Origin: an uncultured Eisenbergiella sp.
Lineage (GTDB): Bacteria; Bacillota; Clostridia; Lachnospirales; Lachnospiraceae
Assembly: GCA_947626995.1 (NCBI GenBank)
Contig: CANQUI010000008.1
Span: forward strand, 1 to 52,759
Reading direction: 5' to 3'
Length of the DNA stretch: 52,759 bases
Below, one piece after another: positions 1 to 8,496 of the stretch. The notes below the pieces were generated by a model. That model searched no databases. It worked only from the letters and a program-made list of their open reading frames with translations, and had not been told where the DNA came from. The number at the start of each line of letters is the position of its first letter. Position 1 is the stretch's first letter. The translations under genes were made by a program, and so were the position numbers.

Positions 1-198
1 AATATATAAAATTCGCCAAATTTTAAAGGGCGGTGGAATTTACTTTTTCACTGGAATTTCGGATTGCAAGTCAGCTATTTCTTCAAATTTTATCCTTTTT
101 TCTTAGTCCCGATCCTTTCCTGCCACACATCAAATGGAAGAGGACGCAATTGTAGTAAAAAAAAGAATTAAATTACGGTATTATTTGGGAATCTTCCC
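1..198. other. AT-rich non-coding stretch
   Basis: No open frame with a ribosome binding site is visible here. The stretch is AT-rich and leads into the promoter of the InlB-repeat gene. Nothing else is recognised in it. Confidence 0.6.
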
Positions 199-227
199 TT
201 TACAACGCGAGACAATTCTGTTATGAT
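199..227 (+). promoter_or_regulatory. Putative sigma-A promoter of the InlB-repeat gene
   Basis: A -35 hexamer TTTACA (199-204) is separated by 17 bp from TATGAT (222-227), with a TG one base before the -10, an extended -10. It lies about 120 bp upstream of the start codon. Confidence 0.6.
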
Positions 228-350
228 AACACTACTATAGAAGGGGCGAATTTATACGATTTTTGCGTACGGACTTCAAAACAGAGGGACTGTATTGTGA
301 ATTTTGAATGAATTTTGCAGTGAGATCCAAAAAGGAGAAAGGAGAAGTTG

Positions 351-3300
351 ATGAAGATCGCAAAAAGAGCATTGGTGCTGGTACTGGCGCTTTCCATGAT
401 TCTTTCCGGCACGGCGTTCCGGGTTTCGGCGGAAGAAGCGGCGTCGGAAGGCAAGGAGCCTGCGGTGACGCAGCAGCAGTCGACGGAAGAAACGACGGCG
501 CCGGAGGAAGAGGAGACAAAAGCAGAGCCCGAGGGGGAATCGCTTCCCGATTCGCAGCCTGCTGCTTCCGAAGGGGAGGCGCTTTTTGATTCGCAGCCCG
601 CTGCTCCCGAGGGGGAGGCGCTTCCGGTTTCGCAGGATGGCGAACAGTCCGCGGCGCCGGAATTATCCATGATGATGCTGGACGACCTGCCGCAGGGCGC
701 TTCTGCGAGTTATACATACGTGGTGTCTTTTGACGCCAACGGAGGGGATCCTGACAGTGTGCCGGCCCCGATGACCGTAAAAACAAGCAGCACGGAAAAT
801 AAAAATGGTCTAAGTATTTCGTTTACCTCACCCGGCAAAATTCCCACCCGCGAGGGATTTAAGTTTGTGGGCTGGTCGGAAAGTCCGGACGGTCCGGTGT
901 GCCTGGATGAAAGTATGTGCGGATGGGGGACAAGGACAAAGTTCCCGGCGGGCACCTATGAGGTGACCTGGTACGCCAAATGGGAGGAGATTCAGGCGCC
1001 CAGCAATACGTATGAGATTTATTATTTTCTTCGCGTGCCTGCGGGAAGAGATGCAACAGAGTTTTTATGGGACGACGGCACTTCTGATGGATTGAAACTT
1101 GAGAGCGGAAAGACGACTGCCCAGACCGCAGAGATTTCCGTGAAGTCCGATCTTACGGACTCTTTGGGTGAGTATGTTCTGGCAGGCTGGGCCACCCAGG
1201 AGGGCGCGGCCGATCCGGATCCCGCCTATCCGCTCAACGGGAGCTTTACCATCCGTTTTGACGGGACAACCAGCACGCGGGTCAATCTGTATCCTGTCTG
1301 GGAGAAAAAGGGGGAGCAGGAGGAAACGGAGTATACGATCCGCTTTGCAATGGAGGATTCCACCGGATATGTGGATCTGGCGCAATCTACCGTTCCGGAG
1401 GCCATAACAGGACTGAAAAAGGACGACTCGGGCAATGTGGTAAGCGAGAACGCGCCGTCGGCCAATCCTGCGCTTCCGGAAGAATACAAGAGCCAGGGAA
1501 TTGGGGGCAGGGCTTTTCTTGGATGGGCAAGAAATCCTCAGGCCGTGACGCCGGAATGGAAAGCGGGAGACCCCATTACGCTGCCGGCTTCGGCCTTTTC
1601 GGCCCAGTATGAGATTACCCTGTACGCGGTGCTGGGTTGGGCGGAGCCCGCGCCGGCCGTGAGCTATACGGTAAAATATGATTTAAACGGCATGAACGGA
1701 AGGTCGCCTGCGGCAGCCACGATAGAAGCAAAGGCGTCCGATCAGACGCTGCAGGTCACGCTGCCCTCCTTTTCCGCCTCCGCCAGCGGCAACACGCTGC
1801 TGGGCTGGGCGCTTACCAAGGATGCCGCAGATCCGCTGGGAAAGGCGGGGGAGACGGTTTCGATACCGGTTCCCGCAGACGGCAACACGATTACCCTGTA
1901 TGCCGTGTGGAAAACAAAATATGACTTCATAGTGATTTTAAACGGAAATGGGGGAACGTTTAAAGCGGCGGGGGGCAGTCCCGTCTATGAGGCGAAAAAG
2001 TCCGGCGTTTCCACAAATGTTACATTTGGCTCCGGCGATATGAGAACGCCGGTACGGGAGGGCTATCGGTTCCTCGGATGGACGACGGATCAAACATCCG
2101 GTCAGAAGGATCCCTCGTTTGGAGGATCCTTCAACCCCACTCTGTTTGGCGCCGTCAAAACCACAGAGGGCAATACGACGACCTATACCCTTACCCTTTA
2201 TGCCGTTTGGGAAGAACAGTATCAGTTCCGTTTTGATGCCAACGGCGGAACGGGAGCCCCCGGAAATCAGCTGGCGAATCTGAGTCAGGGGAAGGATGAA
2301 ATTTCCGCAAAAATTCCCGCGGCCAAACCTGTCCGCAAAAAATATGTCTTCCAGGGCTGGGCGCTGGATCCGAAAGCGCCAATAGCGGAATATCAGCCCG
2401 GAGAAACCGTCAGCGTACCGCTGCCAAAGAGCGAAAAAACGGTGACCCTGTATGCGGTCTGGAAACCGGAAGAGGCGTCTCAGGATGCCTACTGGCTGAA
2501 TTTTGATGCCAACGGCGGCGAGAACGCACCCGAAAAAATCTGGGCGGAAGGATCCCAAATGTCGGAGAAGCTGTGCGTATTCTTCGATGTCCCGGAATCC
2601 TATCCTACTAAGGCAGGATATTCCTTCGCCGGCTGGGCGCTTTCACCCTACGCCGACAGCGTTCTGTTTTATCCCAAGGATACGGTGGCCTTTACGAAAT
2701 TCGACGAGGCGGGAGGCCATACGGAAACCTGTTACGCCGTATGGACGCCGGGAGAAGGGAACGATGTGACCGAAAGGCCGAAGGAAGAAGGCTGGCAGGG
2801 CGGAAACGCGGCGGTCGCATGGATTTATACGTATTATCTGGCCTATGATCCCAACGGCGGAACAGGAGCGCCCGGAACCATTTCCACTCCGGATTCCTCC
2901 AATCTGGCCGACGGATATTTTACCACGAAAAAAGACGGGATCACGGTAAAGATTTCCGAACAGCGGCCTGTCCGCAGCGGCTATGATTTCCTGGGCTGGG
3001 CAGATACGGCCAACGCTTCCGCAGCGCAGTATCAGCCGGGCGGAACCATTCGGCTGGAGGGTACGAACGAGAAGTATAACATCACTACGATTTATGCGGT
3101 ATGGAGAAGGCGGGGAGGCGGAACCGATCCGGGTCCCAATCCCACGCCTACCCCGACCCCCACTCCGACGCCCACTCCGACTCCTACCCCGACTCCGACG
3201 TCTACGTCCGTGATAACGGTACCGACGGCACAGGGCGTGTTGGGAGAAAGAGTGGAGACCCAGACGATTCCGGAACAGACGCAGGGCGTGCTGGGCGCGC

Positions 3301-3422
3301 GTACGGGTGACGAAGCCCCGGTGGCAAAATGGGCCGCCCTGTTCGCGGCAGCGCTGCTGGCGCTGGCCGGGGTGTTTGCCCTTGGGAACCGGAAAAAACG
3401 TTTTGAGGATACCGGGGAATAA
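351..3422 (+). CDS. InlB-repeat (Flg_new) cell-wall protein
   Basis: Large secreted surface protein of 1023 residues. The N-terminus is a signal peptide (MKIAKRALVLVLALS, cleavage likely after VSA near residue 27), followed by a Glu/Ser/Pro-rich linker with three short repeats of the type EGEAL..SQPAAPE. Eight Listeria-Bacteroides (InlB B) repeats of about 80-110 residues follow, typically opening with F/Y-D-A/P-N-G-G and closing with LYAVW. A Pro-Thr dipeptide tract, two VLG(E/A)R motifs, then TGDEAP, a hydrophobic helix and a basic tail (NRKKR) form the C-terminus, a layout like sortase sorting signals although the motif reads GARTGD rather than LPXTG. ATG 351 is chosen over the adjacent in-frame TTG 348 because GGAG at 341-344 is 6 bases away. 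Such proteins act in adhesion or wall structure; the ligand is unknown. Confidence 0.85.
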   Translation: MKIAKRALVLVLALSMILSGTAFRVSAEEAASEGKEPAVTQQQSTEETTAPEEEETKAEPEGESLPDSQPAASEGEALFDSQPAAPEGEALPVSQDGEQSAAPELSMMMLDDLPQGASASYTYVVSFDANGGDPDSVPAPMTVKTSSTENKNGLSISFTSPGKIPTREGFKFVGWSESPDGPVCLDESMCGWGTRTKFPAGTYEVTWYAKWEEIQAPSNTYEIYYFLRVPAGRDATEFLWDDGTSDGLKLESGKTTAQTAEISVKSDLTDSLGEYVLAGWATQEGAADPDPAYPLNGSFTIRFDGTTSTRVNLYPVWEKKGEQEETEYTIRFAMEDSTGYVDLAQSTVPEAITGLKKDDSGNVVSENAPSANPALPEEYKSQGIGGRAFLGWARNPQAVTPEWKAGDPITLPASAFSAQYEITLYAVLGWAEPAPAVSYTVKYDLNGMNGRSPAAATIEAKASDQTLQVTLPSFSASASGNTLLGWALTKDAADPLGKAGETVSIPVPADGNTITLYAVWKTKYDFIVILNGNGGTFKAAGGSPVYEAKKSGVSTNVTFGSGDMRTPVREGYRFLGWTTDQTSGQKDPSFGGSFNPTLFGAVKTTEGNTTTYTLTLYAVWEEQYQFRFDANGGTGAPGNQLANLSQGKDEISAKIPAAKPVRKKYVFQGWALDPKAPIAEYQPGETVSVPLPKSEKTVTLYAVWKPEEASQDAYWLNFDANGGENAPEKIWAEGSQMSEKLCVFFDVPESYPTKAGYSFAGWALSPYADSVLFYPKDTVAFTKFDEAGGHTETCYAVWTPGEGNDVTERPKEEGWQGGNAAVAWIYTYYLAYDPNGGTGAPGTISTPDSSNLADGYFTTKKDGITVKISEQRPVRSGYDFLGWADTANASAAQYQPGGTIRLEGTNEKYNITTIYAVWRRRGGGTDPGPNPTPTPTPTPTPTPTPTPTPTSTSVITVPTAQGVLGERVETQTIPEQTQGVLGARTGDEAPVAKWAALFAAALLALAGVFALGNRKKRFEDTGE
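3141..3200 (+). repeat. Pro-Thr coding hexanucleotide tract
   Basis: Ten consecutive Pro-Thr dipeptides are encoded by degenerate CCN-ACN hexamers. They form the wall-spanning spacer before the membrane anchor of the InlB-repeat protein. Codon variation between units should limit slippage. Confidence 0.85.
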
Positions 3423-3461
3423 ATAAGCGCAGGAACCGTCAGAATGAAAACGGTTTTTCAG

Positions 3462-3506
3462 ACAGGGAGAGACAGGCCCGGACAGGGCCCGCCTCTCCCT
3501 GTTTTT
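3462..3506 (+). terminator. Intrinsic terminator
   Basis: An 18-bp stem with two mismatches (3462-3479 with 3485-3502, outer arm ACAGGGAGAG) and a 5-base loop is followed by a T run. It ends the InlB-repeat transcript. Confidence 0.85.
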
Positions 3507-3541
3507 GGGATTCCTGTTGTCAGACCGGGCAAAATTTATAG

Positions 3542-3570
3542 TTGGAAAACAAGGAGAATTATGGTACAAT
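3542..3570 (+). promoter_or_regulatory. Putative promoter of the polysaccharide locus
   Basis: TTGGAA (3542-3547), 17 bp, TACAAT (3565-3570) with TG one base before the -10. It sits 46 bp upstream of the rfbB start and is the first promoter of the cluster. Confidence 0.65.
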
Positions 3571-3616
3571 GTCGCTAGATAATGGCTAGATTATGCGGTC
3601 AGGAGGATTCAAAAGC

Positions 3617-4714
3617 ATGAGGACCTATCTTGTGACGGGAGGGGCCGGTTTTATTGGCTCCAATTATATCCACTATATGTTCCGAAAGTACGGGGACGCC
3701 ATTCGCATCATCAATGTGGACGCGCTGACGTACGCCGGGAACCTGGAAAACCTAAAAGACGTGGAAAACCTTCCCAATTATACCTTTATCAAGGCGGATA
3801 TCTGCGATAAGGAAGCCATTTCGAAGATCTTTGCACACAACGAGATCGACCGGGTGGTGCATTTTGCGGCGGAGAGCCATGTGGACAGAAGCATCCGTAC
3901 GCCGGAGGTGTTTGTGCAGACCAATGTGCTGGGCACGGCGGTAATGTTAAACTGCGCCAAGGAGGCGTGGGAGCTTCCCGACGGCAGCTTTCAGCCGGAC
4001 AAGAAGTTTTTGCATGTTTCCACGGACGAGGTTTACGGTTCCCTGACGGAAGACGGCGGTTATTTTTATGAGACGACGCCCTATGCGCCCCACAGTCCCT
4101 ACTCCGCCAGCAAAGCCGGTTCCGATATGCTGGTAAAGGCCTATATGGACACGTACCACTTTCCGGCCAACATTACCAACTGTTCCAACAATTACGGGCC
4201 GTATCAGTTCCCGGAAAAGCTCATCCCGCTGATCATCAACAATGCGCTTCACGGCAAGAAGCTGCCGGTGTACGGAGACGGTAAAAATGTCCGGGACTGG
4301 CTGTATGTGGAGGATCACGCCAAGGCCATCGATATGGTGCAGGAGCAGGGAAAGCTGTTTGAAACCTACAATGTGGGCGGCCACAACGAAAAGCAGAATA
4401 TTGAGATCATTCATATTATCCTGGACACGCTGCGGGAGATGCTGCCCGATTCCGATCCCAGAAAGGCGCTGGTGACAGACGATCTGATCACGTATGTGCA
4501 GGACCGCAAAGGGCATGACAGAAGATACGCCATCGCGCCGGATAAAATCCGGGAGCAGATCGGCTGGTATCCGGAGACCATGTTCCGGGAGGGGATCAAA
4601 AAGACCATCGCCTGGTATTTTGACCATGGGGACTGGATGGAAAATGTGACAAGCGGCGATTATCAGAAATACTACAGTGAGATGTACCATGTCAATCCAC
4701 AGACAGGAGAGTGA
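3617..4714 (+). CDS. rfbB: dTDP-glucose 4,6-dehydratase
   Basis: Converts dTDP-glucose to dTDP-4-keto-6-deoxyglucose using bound NAD+. The N-terminal Rossmann motif [10 protein letters not shown] (about residues 7-16), the family signature STDEVYG near residue 135 with the catalytic Asp-Glu pair, and the YSASK Tyr-Lys pair near residue 160 are all present; 365 residues is a slightly long but normal size. ATG 3617 is preferred to the in-frame ATG 3593 because the AGGAGG at 3601-3606 would lie inside the longer frame and homologues begin at MRTYLVTGG. First gene of the operon; rfbA follows 5 bases after the stop. Confidence 0.95.
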   Translation: MRTYLVTGGAGFIGSNYIHYMFRKYGDAIRIINVDALTYAGNLENLKDVENLPNYTFIKADICDKEAISKIFAHNEIDRVVHFAAESHVDRSIRTPEVFVQTNVLGTAVMLNCAKEAWELPDGSFQPDKKFLHVSTDEVYGSLTEDGGYFYETTPYAPHSPYSASKAGSDMLVKAYMDTYHFPANITNCSNNYGPYQFPEKLIPLIINNALHGKKLPVYGDGKNVRDWLYVEDHAKAIDMVQEQGKLFETYNVGGHNEKQNIEIIHIILDTLREMLPDSDPRKALVTDDLITYVQDRKGHDRRYAIAPDKIREQIGWYPETMFREGIKKTIAWYFDHGDWMENVTSGDYQKYYSEMYHVNPQTGE

Positions 4715-4719
4715 TTTGT

Positions 4720-5589
4720 ATGAAAGGTATCATTCTTGCGGGAGGATCCGGCACCCGGCTCTATCCGCTGACCAAGGCGATTTCCAAACAGATCATGCCC
4801 ATCTATGATAAGCCCATGATCTATTATCCGCTGTCTACGCTGATGCTGGCGGGGATCCGGGAGATTCTGATCATTTCCACGCCCCGGGACCTGCCGGTGT
4901 TTGAAGAACTGTTCGGTACCGGAGAACAGCTCGGACTGTCGTTTTCCTACGCGAAGCAGGAGTATCCCAGGGGACTGGCGGACGCGTTTTTGATCGGCGC
5001 GGATTTTATCGGAAACGACAGCGTGGCGCTGGTTCTGGGCGATAATATTTTCTATGGACAGAGCTTTTCCCGGGTGCTGCAGCGGGCGTCGCAGCGGGAA
5101 GAAGGGGCGACGATCTTTGGCTATTTTGTCCGGGATCCCCGGGAATACGGCGTCGTGGAATTTGACGAGACCGGACGGGCCATTTCCATTGAGGAAAAGC
5201 CGGAACATCCCAGGAGCAATTATGCGGTGCCCGGCCTGTATTTTTACGATAACGATGTGATTCAGATCGCCCGCAATGTGAAGCCCTCCCCCCGGGGCGA
5301 GATTGAGATCACTTCCGTCAACAACGAATATCTGCGGCGCGGCACGCTGATGGTGGAAACGCTGGGACGGGGGTTTGCATGGCTGGATACGGGCAACCAC
5401 GATTCGCTGCTGGATGCGTCGGATTTTGTGGCGGCGGTGCAAAAAAGGCAGGGAATGTACATTTCCTGTATCGAGGAGATCGCTTTTCGGCGGGGATTTA
5501 TCAGGAAAGAACAGCTGCTTGAGCTGGCCGAGCCGCTGATGAAGACCAATTACGGGAAATATCTGGTAGACGTGGCCAACGGATTATGA
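4720..5589 (+). CDS. rfbA: Glucose-1-phosphate thymidylyltransferase
   Basis: Makes dTDP-glucose from glucose-1-phosphate and dTTP, the substrate of RfbB. At the N-terminus are the nucleotide-binding [11 protein letters not shown] loop and [26 protein letters not shown] near residue 110 carries the metal-binding Asp, and [10 protein letters not shown] follows as in RmlA enzymes. Length 289 is typical. ATG 4720 with GGAGA at 4706-4710 is preferred to GTG 4711, which overlaps the rfbB stop. It lies between rfbB and rfbC, so the operon order is B-A-C. Confidence 0.95.
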   Translation: MKGIILAGGSGTRLYPLTKAISKQIMPIYDKPMIYYPLSTLMLAGIREILIISTPRDLPVFEELFGTGEQLGLSFSYAKQEYPRGLADAFLIGADFIGNDSVALVLGDNIFYGQSFSRVLQRASQREEGATIFGYFVRDPREYGVVEFDETGRAISIEEKPEHPRSNYAVPGLYFYDNDVIQIARNVKPSPRGEIEITSVNNEYLRRGTLMVETLGRGFAWLDTGNHDSLLDASDFVAAVQKRQGMYISCIEEIAFRRGFIRKEQLLELAEPLMKTNYGKYLVDVANGL

Positions 5590-5625
5590 ACGGAAGACGG
5601 CACAAAATAAAAAAGAGGTGTGAAA

Positions 5626-6180
5626 ATGGGCAGAATTACGGTAGAAACATGTCATATTGAAGGGCTTAAGGTGATCACGCCAAAGGTGCACGGCGACAAT
5701 CGGGGATACTTTATGGAGACCTATCAGTACAACGATTTCGCGGCGGCGGGGATCGATTCGGTATTCGTACAGGACAATCAGTCCGCCTCCCGTAAGGGCG
5801 TGCTGCGCGGCCTGCACTTCCAGATCCATTATCCCCAGGACAAGCTGGTGCGGGTGCTGCGGGGCGAAGTGTTCGACGTGGCGGTGGATCTGCGCAAAGG
5901 CTCGCCCACTTTCGGCCAGTGGTACGGGGTGATCTTATCCGAGGAAAATAAAAAGCAGTTTTTCATCCCCAAAAATTTCGCCCACGGGTTTCTGGTGCTT
6001 TCCGAGTACGCGGAATTCGCTTATAAATGTTCGGACTTTTATCATCCCGACGACGAAGGGGGACTGCTTTGGAACGATCCCGATATCGGGATTTTGTGGC
6101 CCATCCCGGAAGGCATGGAGCTGATCCAGTCGGAAAAGGACAGGCTGTGGGGCGGTCTGAGGGAATATACGGGAAAATAA
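5626..6180 (+). CDS. rfbC: dTDP-4-dehydrorhamnose 3,5-epimerase
   Basis: Epimerises dTDP-4-keto-6-deoxyglucose at C3 and C5. It is a cupin of 184 residues with the family motifs QDNQSASRKGVLRGLHFQ (catalytic His in GLHFQ), the DVAVDLRKGSPTFG strand and the Phe-Ala-His-Gly-Phe segment near residue 120. Start ATG 5626 has AGAGGTG at 5614-5620. The next gene starts one base after the stop. The reductase RfbD that would finish dTDP-L-rhamnose is not next to it and not in the window, so the final sugar is inferred only. Confidence 0.93.
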   Translation: MGRITVETCHIEGLKVITPKVHGDNRGYFMETYQYNDFAAAGIDSVFVQDNQSASRKGVLRGLHFQIHYPQDKLVRVLRGEVFDVAVDLRKGSPTFGQWYGVILSEENKKQFFIPKNFAHGFLVLSEYAEFAYKCSDFYHPDDEGGLLWNDPDIGILWPIPEGMELIQSEKDRLWGGLREYTGK

Positions 6181-6181
6181 C

Positions 6182-7174
6182 ATGAAGAAAATCAGTAAAA
6201 AAACGGGAATCACCATCTTTACGACTCTGATGGTGATTCTTGGCGCAATGATTGTGATTTACCACAACCCGCTGGCGGATCCGGCGGACGAACTGCTCAA
6301 AAAATCCATTGCCTGCGCTCTGATCGTTGCGGCCATCGTTGCTTTTATCGTTTTATATGATAAGATTACGGTGCTGCCCTGGGAACTGTATCAGAACCGG
6401 CGGCTGATCTGGAAGCTGGCCAGAAGCGATTTCAAGAAGCGCTATGCCGGTTCCTATATGGGCGCTTTCTGGGCGCTGGTACAGCCGGTGGTGACCGTGG
6501 CGCTGTATTATGTGGTATTTGAAATCCTGCTTCCCAACCGGCAGCAGATCGTGTCCGGAGGGGTGATGGACGTTCCCTTCGTGCCCTTTCTTGTGGCGGG
6601 GCTGGTGCCGTGGTTTTATTTTTCCGAGGCGCTGACCAGCGCCATGACGGCGCTGCTGGAATACAATTATCTGGTCAAGAAGGTGGTCTTTAAGATCAGT
6701 ATCCTGCCCATCATTAAGATTATCGCGGCTACTTTTATCCATGCCTTCTTTGTGGTGGTGGCGCTTCTGATCGCCTGTCTGTATGGCTATTATCCCAGCC
6801 TTTATACGCTGCAGGTATTTTACTACAGCGCCTGCATGTTTATTTTTGTGCTGGCCATCAGCTATACCACCTGTTCCGTGGTGATCTTCTTTCGGGATCT
6901 GCAGTCCATCGTCAATATCTTTTTGCAGGTGGGCATGTGGGCGACGCCGATTCTGTGGCCCATCGCCCAGTTTCGTGACAAAATACAGATGTTTTTAAAG
7001 ATCAATCCGTTGGTTTATATCGTGGAAGGATACCGCAGCGCCATCTACGGCCACCAGTGGTTCTGGGAGGATTTTTATTCCACCGTCTACTTCTGGGTCA
7101 TCACCGTCGTCCTGTTTATTTTCGGCGCCGTCATCTTCAAACGGCTTAAGATACACTTTGCGGACATCATGTGA
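6182..7174 (+). CDS. ABC-2 type polysaccharide export permease (Wzm-like)
   Basis: Membrane subunit of an exporter for a completed polyprenyl-linked glycan. The protein has 330 residues. Two extra hydrophobic helices (about 10-29 and 38-60) precede the usual ABC-2 permease domain, which opens with LYQNRRLIWKLARSDFKKRYAGSYMGAFWALVQP, split here as LYQNRRLIWKLARSDFKK and RYAGSYMGAFWALVQP, and holds about six membrane segments. This conserved pre-helix is shared with Wzm, TagG and RfbD-type permeases. No strong ribosome binding site is visible and translation is probably coupled to rfbC, whose stop is one base upstream. The ATPase gene follows with the GTG/TGA region overlapping. Confidence 0.9.
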   Translation: MKKISKKTGITIFTTLMVILGAMIVIYHNPLADPADELLKKSIACALIVAAIVAFIVLYDKITVLPWELYQNRRLIWKLARSDFKKRYAGSYMGAFWALVQPVVTVALYYVVFEILLPNRQQIVSGGVMDVPFVPFLVAGLVPWFYFSEALTSAMTALLEYNYLVKKVVFKISILPIIKIIAATFIHAFFVVVALLIACLYGYYPSLYTLQVFYYSACMFIFVLAISYTTCSVVIFFRDLQSIVNIFLQVGMWATPILWPIAQFRDKIQMFLKINPLVYIVEGYRSAIYGHQWFWEDFYSTVYFWVITVVLFIFGAVIFKRLKIHFADIM

Positions 7175-7203
7175 CATTCCGGCAGGATTGGGGAAAGCAG
7201 GAT

Positions 7204-8493
7204 ATGGAAAACAGGGAAATCGCCATCCATGTGGAGGGGCTGAACAAAATATACAAGCTTTACAGCCGCAATCGCGACCGCCTGATCGAATCTCTTGGGC
7301 TGTCCAGAAAGCCGCGTTCCACGCAGCATTACGCGCTGCGGGATGTGGATCTGGACATTTACAGGGGTGAGACGGTAGGCATTATCGGCACCAACGGCTC
7401 CGGAAAATCTACGATTTTAAAGATCATCACCGGCGTGCTGCACGAAACCAGCGGCACGGTGCAGGTGAACGGCAGGATCTCGGCGCTGCTGGAGCTGGGC
7501 GCCGGCTTTAACATGGAGTATAACGGAATAGAAAACATCTATTTAAACGGCATGATGATCGGTTTTTCCGAAAAGGAGATCGATGAAAAGCTGCAGGATA
7601 TCCTGGATTTTGCGGATATCGGGGACTATGTGTATCAGCCGGTCAAGACCTATTCCAGCGGGATGTTTGTCCGGCTGGCTTTTGCGGTGGCCATCAACAT
7701 CGATCCGGAGATCCTCATTGTGGACGAGGCGCTTTCCGTGGGCGACGTGTTTTTTCAGGCCAAATGTTACCGCAAATTTGAGGAGTTTAAGGAAAAAGGG
7801 AAGACGATCCTGTTTGTCAGTCATGATTTAAGCGCCATCAGCAAATACTGTGACAGAGCCGTTTTGCTCAATCAGGGCAGAAAGCTGGGAGAAGGCAGCC
7901 CCAAGGAGATGATCGACGCCTACAAGCAGGTGCTGGTAGGACAATACGAGCTGCCGGAGGCGGCAAATGTACCGGATCTGACGGCGGACGAACAGGTGCG
8001 GGAGGCGCTGGAGAAAAAGAAAAGGCAGCAGGCCGGCGTGAACCCCAATACGCTGGAGTACGGGACCGGCCAGGCGAAGATTGCGGATTATTATATTACG
8101 GATCAAAAGGGCGTCCGTTCGTCGGCGATCCTAAAGGGTGATCTTTTCACCATGCACATGCGGGTGAAGATTCTGGAGGATCTGCCCGAGCCGATTTTCG
8201 CCCTTTCCATCAAAAACAGCAAAGGCGTGGAAATCACCGGCACCAATACCATGTTCGAAAAGGCGTTTCTGGACGGGGTGAAGGCGGGGGAGACAAAGGA
8301 GATCACCTTTACCCAGAAGATGCGGCTGCAGGGCGGGGAGTATCTGATTTCCCTGGGCGTGACGGGCTATGAGAAGGACGAGTTTAAAGTGTATCATCGG
8401 CTTTACGACGTGATGGAGCTTACGGTGGTCTCGGACAAGGATACGGTAGGCTATTTCGATATGGAATCCAAAGTGGAAGTAAAGGATATTTGA
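7204..8493 (+). CDS. Polysaccharide ABC exporter ATPase with C-terminal sugar-binding-like domain (Wzt-like)
   Basis: Energises export through the preceding permease. Residues 1-250 are a TagH/Wzt-type nucleotide-binding domain: Walker A GTNGSGKST (62-70), signature YSSGMFVRL (150-158), Walker B ILIVDEALSVGD (170-181) and the H-loop in FVSHD. A basic Lys/Arg-rich linker near residue 265 leads into a C-terminal domain of about 150 residues that looks all-beta (KGDLFTMHMRVKI, FALSIKNSKGVEITGTNT). In Gram-negative Wzt this position holds the domain that binds the modified non-reducing end of the O-chain. ATG 7204 with GGGGA at 7190-7194 is preferred to GTG 7171. Substrate selection by the C-domain is inference. 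Confidence 0.9.
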   Translation: MENREIAIHVEGLNKIYKLYSRNRDRLIESLGLSRKPRSTQHYALRDVDLDIYRGETVGIIGTNGSGKSTILKIITGVLHETSGTVQVNGRISALLELGAGFNMEYNGIENIYLNGMMIGFSEKEIDEKLQDILDFADIGDYVYQPVKTYSSGMFVRLAFAVAINIDPEILIVDEALSVGDVFFQAKCYRKFEEFKEKGKTILFVSHDLSAISKYCDRAVLLNQGRKLGEGSPKEMIDAYKQVLVGQYELPEAANVPDLTADEQVREALEKKKRQQAGVNPNTLEYGTGQAKIADYYITDQKGVRSSAILKGDLFTMHMRVKILEDLPEPIFALSIKNSKGVEITGTNTMFEKAFLDGVKAGETKEITFTQKMRLQGGEYLISLGVTGYEKDEFKVYHRLYDVMELTVVSDKDTVGYFDMESKVEVKDI

Positions 8494-8496
8494 CCT

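Noticed and set aside
2643-3569. Long minus-strand open frame opposite the InlB-repeat gene
   Set aside because: Its Arg-rich repetitive product mirrors the Pro-Thr and InlB repeats, and no ribosome binding site is present. It is a shadow of the real gene.
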